Shown here: piece after piece, positions 9,673 to 19,036 of the stretch
How positions within the stretch are numbered: position 1 is the first letter of the stretch
Layout of the letters: every line of letters begins with the position of its first letter
NCBI GenBank assembly: GCA_030693705.1
Contig: JAUYAB010000025.1
Coordinates: 1-64,000 of the forward strand
DNA from: Ignavibacteria bacterium
GTDB lineage: Bacteria; Bacteroidota; Ignavibacteria; Ignavibacteriales; Ignavibacteriaceae
Length of the DNA: 64,000 nt
Direction: 5' to 3'
The notes under the pieces: generated by a model
The model's database searches: none
Seen by the model: only the letters and a program-made list of their open reading frames with translations
Told to the model about the DNA's origin: nothing
Program-made: the position numbers and the translations under genes

Positions 9673-11205
9673 TTATCTGTCTTTACCAAACGCTGAATCA
9701 TCAACATAACCGATAACTCCCATTTCGGGCATATCCAGACCGTCGATTTCATCTTTCGCCTCAACACGTATTCCAAAGATTTTGTGTTGGAGTTTGAAAA
9801 ATCCATACATTGCACCGAAGACAAAGATTATCGCAGCAGCAGAACCAATTAGTTGGGCAACTAACTGACTGCCATCACCATAAAATAATCCTTTTACTGT
9901 TCCGGGAACGCCATTCCAGCCGTCGCCGTAAGTTCCGTCGGCAAAGAGTCCGAGGGCAATTATTCCCCAAAAACCATTTATCCCGTGAACAGCAATCGCA
10001 CCAACCGGATCATCAATTTTAAGTTTTTGATCGATAAAAAATACAGCAAGGATAACCAAAACCCCGGCTACTGCACCAATTAAAAACGCTGCCCAAGAGG
10101 GAACAAAAGCGCATGGAGCAGTGATAGCTACTAATCCTGCAAGTAATCCGTTTGCCATCATACTCGGATCGGGTTTGCCGAATTTCCACATCATATAAAA
10201 TGTTGCAAATAATGCCCCGGCGCCTGAAGCTATTAAAGTATTCACAGCCACAACACTGATTCGTAAATCATTACCTGATAAAGTAGAGCCTGGATTAAAT
10301 CCGAACCATCCGAAAGCTAAAATAAATGTACCGATAATTGCCATCGGGATATTATGTCCAGGGATAGCGTTTACAGAACCGTCTTTTCCATATTTTCCAA
10401 TTCGTGGACCAATTACAATTGCACCGGCTAACGCTGCAATTCCACCCACCATATGAACAACAGAGGAACCGGCGAAGTCTACATGCCCATGTCCTAATCC
10501 AAAGTTGACTCCAAGTGTTGCCAACCAACCGCCACCCCACACCCAATTTCCATAAATAGGATAAACGAACATGGAAATAAAGAAAGCGTAGAAGATGAAC
10601 GAACTAAATTTCCAGCGTTCTGCCATCGCTCCGGTTGGGATTGTTGCGGTGGTATCCATAAATACCATTTGGAATAAGAATAATGTGAAAACGCCGACAT
10701 CGTAAACATGGTTTAGGAAGAATCCTGAAGTTCCGAATAATCCGAATGATTTACCAAACAAAGTGATAGCTACTTCACTTGTTAATCCGGGAGTTCCGCC
10801 AAGAGCGGCAACAGCGCCAACACCTCCGAACATTATCGCAAATCCGGAAATCCAAAAACCAATTAGTCCGATCGCATAAACAAGGAAGTTCATTCCCATA
10901 GTATGCGCAACGTTTTTGGCCTGGGTAAAACCGGTTTCAACCATTGCAAATCCGGCTTGCATAAACATTACCAGAAATGCTGTGATAAGTGTCCACACAA
11001 TGTTTGTTGCAATTTTATTATGCCCGACCGCTTCGCCAATTTCGGTAAGAGTCGGTTCACCCGGTTTAACTGCCGGTACATCTTTAATTGTTCCTGTTTT
11101 TACTCCGGTTGGATCAGCTTGCGCGTATAAATTAATAGGCGCAAGAGATGTTAGTAGAACAAAGAACATCACTAAAGCTAATAAGCTATTTTTTATCTTC
11201 ATCAT
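9673..11205 (-). CDS. amt: Amt family ammonium transporter
   Basis: The product moves ammonium/ammonia across the inner membrane. After a signal-like segment (1-29) and a short periplasmic stretch, residues from about 65 hold the eleven-helix Amt core (FMQAGFAMVETGF). Both pore histidines of the family are present: His251 in SSVVHMVGG and His407 in AIAVHGING. The start has GGAG eight bases ahead of tandem ATGs. At 510 residues it is longer than Escherichia coli AmtB because of the N- and C-terminal extensions. It is last in an apparent operon after the P-II gene (12082-12420) and an outer-membrane protein gene. P-II proteins of this type block Amt when nitrogen is sufficient. Confidence 0.95.
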   Translation of the reverse strand: MMKIKNSLLALVMFFVLLTSLAPINLYAQADPTGVKTGTIKDVPAVKPGEPTLTEIGEAVGHNKIATNIVWTLITAFLVMFMQAGFAMVETGFTQAKNVAHTMGMNFLVYAIGLIGFWISGFAIMFGGVGAVAALGGTPGLTSEVAITLFGKSFGLFGTSGFFLNHVYDVGVFTLFLFQMVFMDTTATIPTGAMAERWKFSSFIFYAFFISMFVYPIYGNWVWGGGWLATLGVNFGLGHGHVDFAGSSVVHMVGGIAALAGAIVIGPRIGKYGKDGSVNAIPGHNIPMAIIGTFILAFGWFGFNPGSTLSGNDLRISVVAVNTLIASGAGALFATFYMMWKFGKPDPSMMANGLLAGLVAITAPCAFVPSWAAFLIGAVAGVLVILAVFFIDQKLKIDDPVGAIAVHGINGFWGIIALGLFADGTYGDGWNGVPGTVKGLFYGDGSQLVAQLIGSAAAIIFVFGAMYGFFKLQHKIFGIRVEAKDEIDGLDMPEMGVIGYVDDSAFGKDR

Positions 11206-11297
11206 AATTATTTCTCCTTGTTTTTATTTAAAGGAATCCGCAACTAATGCATTTAGAGAAACAACGGTAGGGTTATTAACTCTGTGCCTTAGTTGGT

Positions 11298-11321
11298 GCA
11301 AATGATTTCTTGATCATTTGC
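11298..11321. other. Intercistronic hairpin between the outer-membrane protein gene and amt
   Basis: GCAAATGAT pairs perfectly with ATCATTTGC around a six-base loop. No T run follows on the minus strand, so it looks more like an mRNA stability or processing element, or a protein site, than a terminator. Confidence 0.45.
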
Positions 11322-11347
11322 TGATTCCGCTTAAGACTTTAATTAAT

Positions 11348-12052
11348 TTAATAAACCAGACTCATACCAAATACCATGTAAGTTTTGTCTTGTGTTGGAT
11401 TGTTAATGTAAGAGACATTCAATGGCAATGAAAATTTATCTGAAAGAGCAACCGTTTTAGAAGCAGTGACACTGAGATTTATGATTCCTCCATCAGCAGT
11501 TGCGTAATAAGCGCTTTTGCTTGGAACAATTCCGGTTGTCAGCGTTAGCGTTGCATCATCAATAGTGAAAGGATAAGATGCTTGAATGTAAACCGAGTTA
11601 TCCGGATCGTTTGAGAGGTTACTATAGATTGAAAGCGAAATAGGGAATTTTGCGGCGCCTGAGTAACTTAATCCGCCTTCTAATGTATGTGCCGCAACGG
11701 GATTACTGTCGGTCGGTTTGTAATAACCAAAAGGAATTCCTACAGATGGTAAGTAATAATCAGTAAAGATCGCTGAAAACGATCCGGCGCTTTCTGTAGA
11801 GAATGTGTAGGACGCATACAAATCATTTTCGGAGTACGTTGTTCCTGAAGTTGGAAAGGCGTAGGATGCCCAAGCTCCAACGGTTAAACCGCCAACAGTA
11901 TAAGACAAACTTGGCTGAAATGCCGGGGCGTCGCCAAAATCCAAACCTCTCCAGAGGTATCGGCTGTAAATATCAGTTCCGAATTTAAGCTGCGCGAAAG
12001 AACTGAAACTATATAAGAGAATGATCGAAAGTAATAATATATTTTTTTTCAT
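11348..12052 (-). CDS. Putative outer-membrane porin (TorF/gcw_chp-like) in the P-II/Amt operon
   Basis: A 234-residue protein with a clear signal peptide (MKKNILLLSIILLYSFSSFA). The remainder shows alternating hydrophobic strands ending in VFGMSLVY, a typical beta-barrel terminus. The N-terminal SRYLWRGLDFG resembles the start of the TorF/gcw_chp family of putative outer-membrane proteins; I assign that family from pattern only. It lies 29 bp after the P-II gene and about 140 bp before amt, so it may admit ammonium or another small nitrogen compound through the outer membrane, but substrate transport is inferred from position alone. Confidence 0.7.
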   Translation of the reverse strand: MKKNILLLSIILLYSFSSFAQLKFGTDIYSRYLWRGLDFGDAPAFQPSLSYTVGGLTVGAWASYAFPTSGTTYSENDLYASYTFSTESAGSFSAIFTDYYLPSVGIPFGYYKPTDSNPVAAHTLEGGLSYSGAAKFPISLSIYSNLSNDPDNSVYIQASYPFTIDDATLTLTTGIVPSKSAYYATADGGIINLSVTASKTVALSDKFSLPLNVSYINNPTQDKTYMVFGMSLVY

Positions 12053-12081
12053 TTTGTTTTTCCAATTATTGTTAGTAAAAA

Positions 12082-12444
<363 letters not shown>

Positions 12445-12665
12445 TTATTAAGTTTATTTCGATGTTTATCCTTATTAACTAAGGTTTTTCTGAGCTCAAA
12501 TTAATCTTTAGTAAGTTTAAAATCAAGAAAAACATTATTTAATTATGTCCAAGTTGCAATTATCCTTAATTTGTTTAATTATTTATTCACGGGAAGTCAT
12601 TCTCTATTTAATTTTTCTTATTCTATTCGTTAGATTTGCTACATGACAACAAAAAATTTTGGTAT

Positions 12666-13976
12666 ATGATTTCAGAAAAAATTAAATTGGCTGGAGTAGT
12701 CGGCGCCGGCGGTGCTGGATTTCCAACCCATATTAAAGCAAACTCAAAGGTTGAATTTGTTTTGGCTAACGGAGCCGAGTGCGAACCGCTTATTCATAAA
12801 GATTATGAATTGATGCTTCACTTTTCAGCAGAAATAATTCGCGGGATGAAACTTTTAATCGAAAGTACCTCTGCAAAAAAAGGTTACTTCGGAATAAAAG
12901 AAAAAAATGCCGCTGCGATTGAGCTAATTCAAAATGAAATTAAAGATAGTTCGATCGAGATGACTCAGCTTGGCGATTTTTATCCTGCCGGAGATGAATA
13001 TGAATTGGTATATGCTGCAACAAAAAGATTGATTCCACCTGCAGGACTTCCGCTAAATGTTGGGTGTGTTGTGAATAATGTTGAATCACTCTACAACATT
13101 TCAAAAGCGAATGAAGGAATTCCCGTTACCGAAAAATTTGTATGTATTGCCGGAGCCGTTAAGCATCCATCTACATTTTTTGCGCCTATCGGTACAACGT
13201 TTCGTGAATTGATAAAACATGCCGGAGGAACCACCGCGAACGATTTCGCCGTCTATGTCGGCGGAGTAATGATGGGAAAATTAACTTTTGATCTTGATGA
13301 AGTAGTAACCAAAACAACTGCAGGATTAATAATTCTTCCAAAGAATCATTATCTCATTAAAAGGAAAAATCAACCGGAAGAAAATTTTGCACGCATCGGA
13401 AAATCTGCTTGCGACCAATGCAGTTACTGCACGGAGTTTTGTCCCCGCTATTTACTTGGTTATGATGTGCAGCCGCACAAAGTAATGAGATCGCTACAAT
13501 TTACAAAAACCGGCGCGGAAGTATGGAATCAAATGGCGGAACTTTGCTGCGCTTGCGGATTGTGTACGCTTTATTCTTGTCCCGAAGATTTGTTTCCGAA
13601 GGAAGCTTGCGATAATTCTAAAAAAGAAATGAGACTGCAAGGAACAAAATTTACTCAGACAAAACCGGTAAAAGTTCACCCGATGAAAGATGGAAGACAT
13701 GTTCAGCTAAAACAATTGATGCAGAAACTTCAGCTAAAAGATTACGATGTGCATACTCCGTTCAATCCGAACAAACTTGAAACTGAACAAGTAAAAATTT
13801 TGTTAAAGCAGCATGTAGGAGAAAAAGCTGAACCGGTTGTTGCAACAGGAGATCGTGTGAAAAAAGATCAACTGGTTGCAAGAGTGCCGGAAGGAAAACT
13901 CGGTGCAAATATTCACGCATCAATTACAGGTATGGTTACGCACGTAACTGATGAATATATTAAAATAAGTTGTTAA
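12666..13976 (+). CDS. pduS: PduS-like/RnfC-like flavin and iron-sulfur electron-transfer protein
   Basis: The start at 12666 gives the family N-terminus MISEKIKLAGVVG; an ATG 30 bases upstream adds unrelated residues. Features in order: the nucleotide/flavin-binding GAGGAGFP (13-20), a SLBB-like region, two [4Fe-4S] motifs (Cys249/252/255/259 in CDQCSYCTEFCP; Cys294/297/300/305), and a C-terminal lipoyl-like hammerhead (about 385-433). The protein is 436 residues, near the PduS length. PduS reduces cobalamin and passes electrons through the shell of bacterial microcompartments; RnfC is the ion-pumping relative, but no other rnf gene is here. The following PduT-like shell gene supports the PduS reading. 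No diol dehydratase or other compartment enzyme is in the window. Confidence 0.82.
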   Translation: MISEKIKLAGVVGAGGAGFPTHIKANSKVEFVLANGAECEPLIHKDYELMLHFSAEIIRGMKLLIESTSAKKGYFGIKEKNAAAIELIQNEIKDSSIEMTQLGDFYPAGDEYELVYAATKRLIPPAGLPLNVGCVVNNVESLYNISKANEGIPVTEKFVCIAGAVKHPSTFFAPIGTTFRELIKHAGGTTANDFAVYVGGVMMGKLTFDLDEVVTKTTAGLIILPKNHYLIKRKNQPEENFARIGKSACDQCSYCTEFCPRYLLGYDVQPHKVMRSLQFTKTGAEVWNQMAELCCACGLCTLYSCPEDLFPKEACDNSKKEMRLQGTKFTQTKPVKVHPMKDGRHVQLKQLMQKLQLKDYDVHTPFNPNKLETEQVKILLKQHVGEKAEPVVATGDRVKKDQLVARVPEGKLGANIHASITGMVTHVTDEYIKISC

Positions 13977-14000
13977 ACTGAAGACTGAGAACTGAAAACT
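13977..14000. repeat. Three ACTGARR heptamers ahead of the shell gene
   Basis: ACTGAAG, ACTGAGA and ACTGAAA follow each other with a period of 7 and end in ACT directly before the ATG at 14001. They fill the whole gap between the PduS-like and BMC genes. The pattern resembles the short tandemly repeated heptamers known from some cyanobacterial genomes. Confidence 0.6.
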
Positions 14001-14555
14001 ATGATACACATGAACTCACTCGGATTAATTGAAATGAGCAGTATTGCCGCCGGTATGCAAGCCGCCGATATTATGCTTAAAACTTCTCACGTTGAATTAA
14101 TATTATCCCGCACGATCTGTTCAGGAAAATATATGACCTTGATCGGTGGTGAAGTAGCTGCTGTTTCAGCCGCTGTTGAAGCGGCTATAGAAACTGTTGG
14201 ATTTGGAGTAATAGATCATTTTGTTATTCCGAATGTACACCGCGATATTTTCCCGGCAATTTCGGGACATACGAATGTACAGCTTTTAGAAGCGCTTGGA
14301 ATTGTAGAATCGTTTTCTGTTGCCTCTTTAATTGAAGCTGCAGATGCGGCGGTAAAATCAGCAAATGTAAAATTGATTGAAGTAAGACTTGCAATGGCTC
14401 TCGGCGGAAAAGCATTTTTTACTTGCACGGGAGAAGTTGCCGCAGTAACCGCAGCAGTTGATGCAGGTGCGAAAGTAGTCTCTGAAAGAGGATTACTTGT
14501 AAACAAAGTTGTTATTGCACAACCAAGACAAGAATTATTAAGCGAAATGATCTGA
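14001..14555 (+). CDS. pduT: Tandem BMC-domain shell protein, PduT-like
   Basis: Two BMC domains in tandem (NSLGLIEMSSIAAGMQAADI and, from about residue 98, a second copy beginning VESFSVASLIEAADA) give a trimeric pseudohexameric shell protein of 184 residues, the size of PduT. Cys40 in RTICSGKY (37 if the ATG at 14010 is used) matches the position of the pore cysteine that binds a central [4Fe-4S] cluster in PduT. With the preceding PduS-like gene it would form an electron path across a protein shell. Neither candidate start has a clear ribosome-binding site; the ATG at 14010 aligns better with the family. Confidence 0.82.
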   Translation: MIHMNSLGLIEMSSIAAGMQAADIMLKTSHVELILSRTICSGKYMTLIGGEVAAVSAAVEAAIETVGFGVIDHFVIPNVHRDIFPAISGHTNVQLLEALGIVESFSVASLIEAADAAVKSANVKLIEVRLAMALGGKAFFTCTGEVAAVTAAVDAGAKVVSERGLLVNKVVIAQPRQELLSEMI

Positions 14556-14556
14556 G

Positions 14557-14631
14557 AAAGGTCATTGGTCAGAAGTCAATGGTCAATAGCCAAAATTGAA
14601 ATGACTAATGACAACTGACCAATGACTTTTT
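14557..14631. repeat. Inverted repeat built from GTCA heptamers
   Basis: The left arm holds GTCATTG GTCAGAA GTCAATG GTCAATA (14561-14588) and the right arm holds its complement ATGACTA ATGACAA CTGACCA ATGACTT (14600-14627). Arms of about 33 bp pair with few mismatches around a loop of about nine bases. A short T run follows on the plus strand, so it may also end transcription of the shell gene. It lies between the BMC and U32 genes. Confidence 0.7.
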
Positions 14632-14674
14632 ACCATTGAAATTGTAATTTTATTAAGATTAACAAAAACGAAGA

Positions 14675-15886
14675 ATGAATAAACCTGAACTTATGGCTCC
14701 CGCCGGTGATTGGACTATGTTGCGAGCCGCCGTTCATAACGGCGCGAATGCTATTTACTTCGGTATTGATAAATTGAACATGCGGGCTAAAGCAAAAAAC
14801 TTTATCCTTGATGAATTAATTGAAATTGTTTCTTTCTGTAAAGAACACAACGTAAAAACTTACATTACGTTAAACACCATTTTATTTGAAGAAGAACTTG
14901 AAGAGCTTGATGAGATAATTCCTGCTGTTAAAAATGCCGGGGTTGATATGGTAATCTGCTGGGACTTTGGAATTATTGAAAAATGTAATCAATACGAAAT
15001 GCCTTTTGCGGTTTCTACTCAAGCCTCTATTTCCAATTCCTCATCCGCAAAAACTTTTGAAAGACTCGGCGCAAAAAGAATTGTACTTGCCCGCGAATGT
15101 TCTCTTGAAGAAATAAAAAAGATTAGAGCAAATACCGATCTTGAAATTGAAGCGTTTGTGCACGGAGCAATGTGTGTTGCCGTTAGCGGAAGATGTTTTA
15201 TGAGTCACGAGATTTTTAGACAAAGCGCAAACCGGGGCGAATGCGTTCAGCCTTGCCGACGGGAATATGAAATTTACGACGGGACAAAAGATGCTTCGCT
15301 ACTTCTCGGTGAAGATTACGTGATGTCCGCCAAAGACCTTTGCACAATTGAATTCTTAGATAAGCTGATCGAATCGGGAATAAATTCTTTTAAAATAGAA
15401 GGACGGAAAAGAAGTCCCGAATATGTTGCCAAAGTAGTTTCCGTTTACCGTCAGGCAATCGATCTTTATTTTGAAAAGAAACTAACCGATGAAGTAAAGC
15501 AAAAATTCTTAACCGAACTAACTTCCGTTTACAACCGTGGTTTTTCTTCCGGATTTTATTTTGATAAACCTGATGGAAAAGACATTATCAACGTTCACGG
15601 AAGTGTTGCGACAACAAGAAAAGAATATGTTGGAAAAGTTTTAAACTATTATAAAACTCCACAGATAGTTCACGTAGCGATAGAAACCGGTAATTTGAAG
15701 GTCGGGGACAACGTTCTGTTTATTGGAGAAAGCACGGGAGTGATTGAATCAACCGTTGTAAAAATCTTAAATGAAGAAGTTGAAGTAAACGAAGCGCAGA
15801 AAGGCGATAAAGTTACTTTCAATTGTGCATCGTTGGTAAGAACCCGCGATAAAGTTTACCTGATTAAGAATGTTTTGCCAAGCTAA
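14675..15886 (+). CDS. U32 family peptidase (TrhP/YegQ-like)
   Basis: A 403-residue protein starting PELMAPAGDW, the family N-terminus, with the U32 signature around EAFVHGAMCVAVSGRCFMS and further conserved cysteines in NRGECVQPCRREY. A C-terminal barrel-like domain follows from about residue 310. Relatives TrhP/YegQ and RlhA hydroxylate tRNA U34 or 23S rRNA, so an RNA-modification role is more likely than proteolysis. The particular paralogue cannot be fixed from sequence alone. It lies 120 bp after the shell gene; functional linkage to the compartment is not implied. Confidence 0.85.
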   Translation: MNKPELMAPAGDWTMLRAAVHNGANAIYFGIDKLNMRAKAKNFILDELIEIVSFCKEHNVKTYITLNTILFEEELEELDEIIPAVKNAGVDMVICWDFGIIEKCNQYEMPFAVSTQASISNSSSAKTFERLGAKRIVLARECSLEEIKKIRANTDLEIEAFVHGAMCVAVSGRCFMSHEIFRQSANRGECVQPCRREYEIYDGTKDASLLLGEDYVMSAKDLCTIEFLDKLIESGINSFKIEGRKRSPEYVAKVVSVYRQAIDLYFEKKLTDEVKQKFLTELTSVYNRGFSSGFYFDKPDGKDIINVHGSVATTRKEYVGKVLNYYKTPQIVHVAIETGNLKVGDNVLFIGESTGVIESTVVKILNEEVEVNEAQKGDKVTFNCASLVRTRDKVYLIKNVLPS

Positions 15887-15919
15887 ATAGAGTTCGTTTA
15901 CTTCCACCCTTGTCAAATT

Positions 15920-15947
15920 GAAGGTCGAGACATTCATCTCGACCTTC
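15920..15947. terminator. Hairpin between convergent genes
   Basis: GAAGGTCGAGA and TCTCGACCTTC form an 11-bp perfect stem with a six-base loop between the stops of the U32 gene (15886) and the YCF48-repeat gene (15960). The adjacent T runs are weak. The position suggests a shared terminator. Confidence 0.6.
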
Positions 15948-15959
15948 ATAAACGCTCTC

Positions 15960-18101
15960 CTATTTAAGTAAAATCATTTTCTTGCTTTGAATGAAACTTC
16001 CTGTTTTTAATGTGTAGAAATATACGCCGGAGGCGTATCCGCCTTTGGAGGAAATTCCGCTTGAAAGATGTGATGCATCAAAATTAACCGAATACGTTCC
16101 AATTTGTTGTTCACCGTTAACAAGCGTTGTTACTTCTTTTCCCAACATATCATAGACCTTTAGAGTTACAAAACTGTTGGTGGAAAGTTGGTAGTTGATT
16201 TTTGTTGCAGGATTAAACGGATTGGGATAGTTCTGTAAAAGTAAATAAGATTGATTATTCAACGTAACCGGATTATTATCTTTTACAGAAGTAGGAACAG
16301 AGATAGTTGATAAAATCGAACCATTCGCCCCTCCGAACCAGACATTATTACCTTTTGCAGCAACAGCATTCAAATCACCGTTGAAATGAGCCGGTACTCT
16401 TCCCCACGTTGATCCTCCATCGGTCGTTCGATAAAGAACTCCAGAGCCGCCAACCACCCAGCAATTTGATGTGTCGGAACAAGCTGCAGCAACCATATAT
16501 CCGCCGGACATATTTGAATTTGTCCAAGTAATTCCTCCGTCTGTTGTTTTGGCTACGCTATTGTTGCCAACCGCCCACCCTATTTTATTATTTGCAAATG
16601 CAAAGGATGCCTGTGGCAGTGTAAATGTAGCGTTTGTTTGCCAGGTAATTCCACCATCAGTTGTGTAGTTTTTTTGATATGAATCTTTAAACCCTCTATT
16701 TCTATCCATGAAATAAATCTTGTTTCCTCCGGCATATTGTACGCCGCCAAGAGACAATGTCCAGGTTGTTCCTCCGTCGGTTGAGAGGAATGTGCGGTCA
16801 CTTCCTACAGTCCATCCATAAAGTGAATCAACAAAAAAAACGTCATACATGTGATCTCCATACGAACTTGCAATAACACCTGTCCAAGAGTTTCCTCCGT
16901 CAGTTGTTTTATATACACCGCCGCCATCACCCGAAACCCAGCCGTAATTTTCATTAATGAAATATATTGCATACGGTTTGAAAAGAGTATTTGAAGTAAT
17001 TGTCCAGGTCATTCCACCATTTGTGGTTTTACCGTAAAAACTACCTGCGTTATCAAAAGCTACTACCCATCCAAGATTCTCGTTCAGAAAGAAAATATCT
17101 TTAACAGTATTTAATTTGTCTGAGGATATTCTACTCCAATTAATAGCACCGTCTGTGGTTTTGCATATCCCCCCTTTTCTGCCAAAAGCCAATCCGTCAT
17201 TTTCTGAAAAAAACCAGAAGCAGGTTGCTCCAATTTGGGGACTTGTCGTATATGGTTTAGTCCATGTAGCGCCTCCGTCTGTGGTTTTATAAACACTTGC
17301 AGAACTTGTTGCAGCGTCGCGATAAAGAAAACCGACATTTTCATTAGCAAAAAATATATCTGTATAATTAGCTGAGCTTGAGGGACTTGTTTGGGCTGTC
17401 CAGGTATTTCCTCCATCAGTTGTTTTAGCAATTGAATTTGACGCACCGGCGCAATATCCAAGAGTAGCAGATAAAAATTGAACAGAAGCGATATCAGAAA
17501 CATTCGACGTAACACTACTCCATGTTTCACCACCGTCGGTTGTTTTCTTAATTATTCCTCCAGCTCCAAACACAAAGCCGGCAAGGTCTGAAGTAAAATA
17601 AACTACATTTAGTTGAGTGCTTACTCCGCCGGTTTTATTCGCCCAGGTTGTTCCTCCGTCGGTTGTCTTCGCTATCTTGCCGTCGGCAGCAACTGTCCAG
17701 CCAAGATTGTTATTTCTGAAAAATACCGAACGTAACGAAGTAAGTGAAGAACTTGAGTATTTAGTCCACGTTTTTCCACCATCGGTTGTCTTAAAAGCCA
17801 ATCCCGTAGCAGAAACACTTCCAACAATCCATCCTTCTTGGTCGTTAAGAAAGAAGATTTTTTGGAAGACCCACCCTGAAGCGGTGGATAGATCGGTTGA
17901 GCTCCAGGTAGAACCGGCATCCGTTGTCTTCAAAACTATTCCGCCATTTGTAACGGCAAAACCGGTAGTTGAGTTAAGGAATACGACACTGTTGTAATCG
18001 TTTCCGTTGGGGTGAGGATTTTGCCAATAGAAATTCTGTTGGCAGTAGTTTGATGTAGCGAACAAGAACAATGACAAAAAGAACCAAGAACATTTTTTCA
18101 T
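15960..18101 (-). CDS. Secreted YCF48/BNR-like repeat protein with T9SS sorting domain
   Basis: A 713-residue protein with a signal peptide (MKKCSWFFLSLFLFATSNYC), then about a dozen repeats carrying KTTDGGxTW, the hallmark of the YCF48/BNR-type propeller, spread over residues 25-620. The C-terminus is a T9SS type A sorting domain (QNYPNPFNPATKINY, VYDMLGKEVTTL, KKMILLK). The loop before GVYFYTL carries an extra SSKGGYAS compared with the two other sorting domains here; the DNA at that point is palindromic (see the repeat at 16022-16038). The function is unknown, with surface display or secretion expected. It is not an oxygenic photosystem factor despite the domain name. Confidence 0.88.
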   Translation of the reverse strand: MKKCSWFFLSLFLFATSNYCQQNFYWQNPHPNGNDYNSVVFLNSTTGFAVTNGGIVLKTTDAGSTWSSTDLSTASGWVFQKIFFLNDQEGWIVGSVSATGLAFKTTDGGKTWTKYSSSSLTSLRSVFFRNNNLGWTVAADGKIAKTTDGGTTWANKTGGVSTQLNVVYFTSDLAGFVFGAGGIIKKTTDGGETWSSVTSNVSDIASVQFLSATLGYCAGASNSIAKTTDGGNTWTAQTSPSSSANYTDIFFANENVGFLYRDAATSSASVYKTTDGGATWTKPYTTSPQIGATCFWFFSENDGLAFGRKGGICKTTDGAINWSRISSDKLNTVKDIFFLNENLGWVVAFDNAGSFYGKTTNGGMTWTITSNTLFKPYAIYFINENYGWVSGDGGGVYKTTDGGNSWTGVIASSYGDHMYDVFFVDSLYGWTVGSDRTFLSTDGGTTWTLSLGGVQYAGGNKIYFMDRNRGFKDSYQKNYTTDGGITWQTNATFTLPQASFAFANNKIGWAVGNNSVAKTTDGGITWTNSNMSGGYMVAAACSDTSNCWVVGGSGVLYRTTDGGSTWGRVPAHFNGDLNAVAAKGNNVWFGGANGSILSTISVPTSVKDNNPVTLNNQSYLLLQNYPNPFNPATKINYQLSTNSFVTLKVYDMLGKEVTTLVNGEQQIGTYSVNFDASHLSSGISSKGGYASGVYFYTLKTGSFIQSKKMILLK
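16022..16038. repeat. Palindromic element inside the sorting-domain coding sequence
   Basis: ATACGCC-GGA-GGCGTAT forms a perfect 7-bp stem, next to GCCTTTGGAGG. The stretch encodes the extra residues SSKGGYAS that are missing from the equivalent loop of the sorting domains encoded at 4656 and 61818. It is read as an in-frame insertion, by comparison within this window. Confidence 0.5.
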
Positions 18102-18335
18102 AATATTCTCCAGGTTTTTATAGCTATTAACTAAGTGAATTTTTATTTCGCTAAAACTAAAATTTTTGTGTTTGCTTAGAACAATAAATCTGAATTCAAG
18201 ATTATCAAATCGTCCGTTGTACTTTTTAAAATAACTCTGAACTCTCAGAATTAAACATACCGCTTGCTAATAAAAACAGCAATAAGACGAATGCCGTATT
18301 TTGAAAGGAGGATTATTTAAAAATTAGAACTGTGC

Positions 18336-18989
18336 TCAAATAATTTTATGCTGGATCGCTTTTTTTACCGCCGTCATTTTGTTGTGCACTTGCAGTTTCC
18401 GGTAGATATTTTCGATGTGTTTTCTTACGGTGAAAGGTGAGATAAAAAGTGCGTCGGAAATCTCAAGATAGTCTAACCCCAGGCTTAGTTTGTTTAAAAC
18501 TTCCGTTTCTCTTTTGGTAAGATAAAATTCTTCGCTGCTTTCTTCTTGAATTAACTTATCCGGATTTCTCAACAACCGTAAAGATTTAGCGGCAATTGCG
18601 GGAGACATCGGTGCGCCTCCTTCCATAACTTCTTTAATGCCTTCACAGATTTTATCAGGTCTCTCGTCTTTCAATAAATAGCCCATCGCTCCGGCTTGTA
18701 TTGACCGAAAAATTTTATCTTCATCATCAAAAACCGTAAGCATGATAATTTTTATCTGTGGATACAATCGGGTTACTTGCTGTGTAGCTTCTATGCCGTC
18801 CATTTCCGGCATTTCGATATCCATTAAAATGGTATCAACCGAAGAATCAATATTTAATTTTTTTAAGAGGTCGGCTCCGTTAACAGCACGGTATTTAAAC
18901 TCAAGGTCATCGGGAAACAAACCCAATTTCTCGCGGATTGAGTTGGCAAGTAAATTATTATCTTCAGCGGTTGCTACTTTTATTTTCAT
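18336..18989 (-). CDS. LuxR/NarL-type response regulator
   Basis: A 217-residue protein with a receiver domain (1-125; phospho-acceptor Asp57 in LMDIEMPEMDG, signalling Thr in MLTVFDDE, Lys in LLKDE) and a LuxR-type helix-turn-helix (about 152-217; LTKRETEVLNKL, SPFTVRKHIENIYRKL). It lies 47 bp after the histidine kinase gene on the same strand, so the two are probably co-transcribed and form a two-component system. The targets are unknown. Downstream, 18102-18335 shows no gene or clear terminator. Confidence 0.93.
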   Translation of the reverse strand: MKIKVATAEDNNLLANSIREKLGLFPDDLEFKYRAVNGADLLKKLNIDSSVDTILMDIEMPEMDGIEATQQVTRLYPQIKIIMLTVFDDEDKIFRSIQAGAMGYLLKDERPDKICEGIKEVMEGGAPMSPAIAAKSLRLLRNPDKLIQEESSEEFYLTKRETEVLNKLSLGLDYLEISDALFISPFTVRKHIENIYRKLQVHNKMTAVKKAIQHKII

Positions 18990-19036
18990 AGTGAAATTTA
19001 TCGTGAATCACCTTAGTAAAAAATAAGGCAGATGTC

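Noticed and set aside
10916-11305. Plus-strand frame overlapping amt
   Set aside because: Antisense to amt with no family features and no clear ribosome-binding site.
12666-13976. RnfC of an Rnf complex
   Set aside because: No rnfD, G, E, A or B gene adjoins, and a PduT-like shell gene follows directly.
15960-18101. Photosystem II assembly factor
   Set aside because: YCF48-type repeats here occur in a secreted protein with a T9SS tail; no photosynthesis genes are present.
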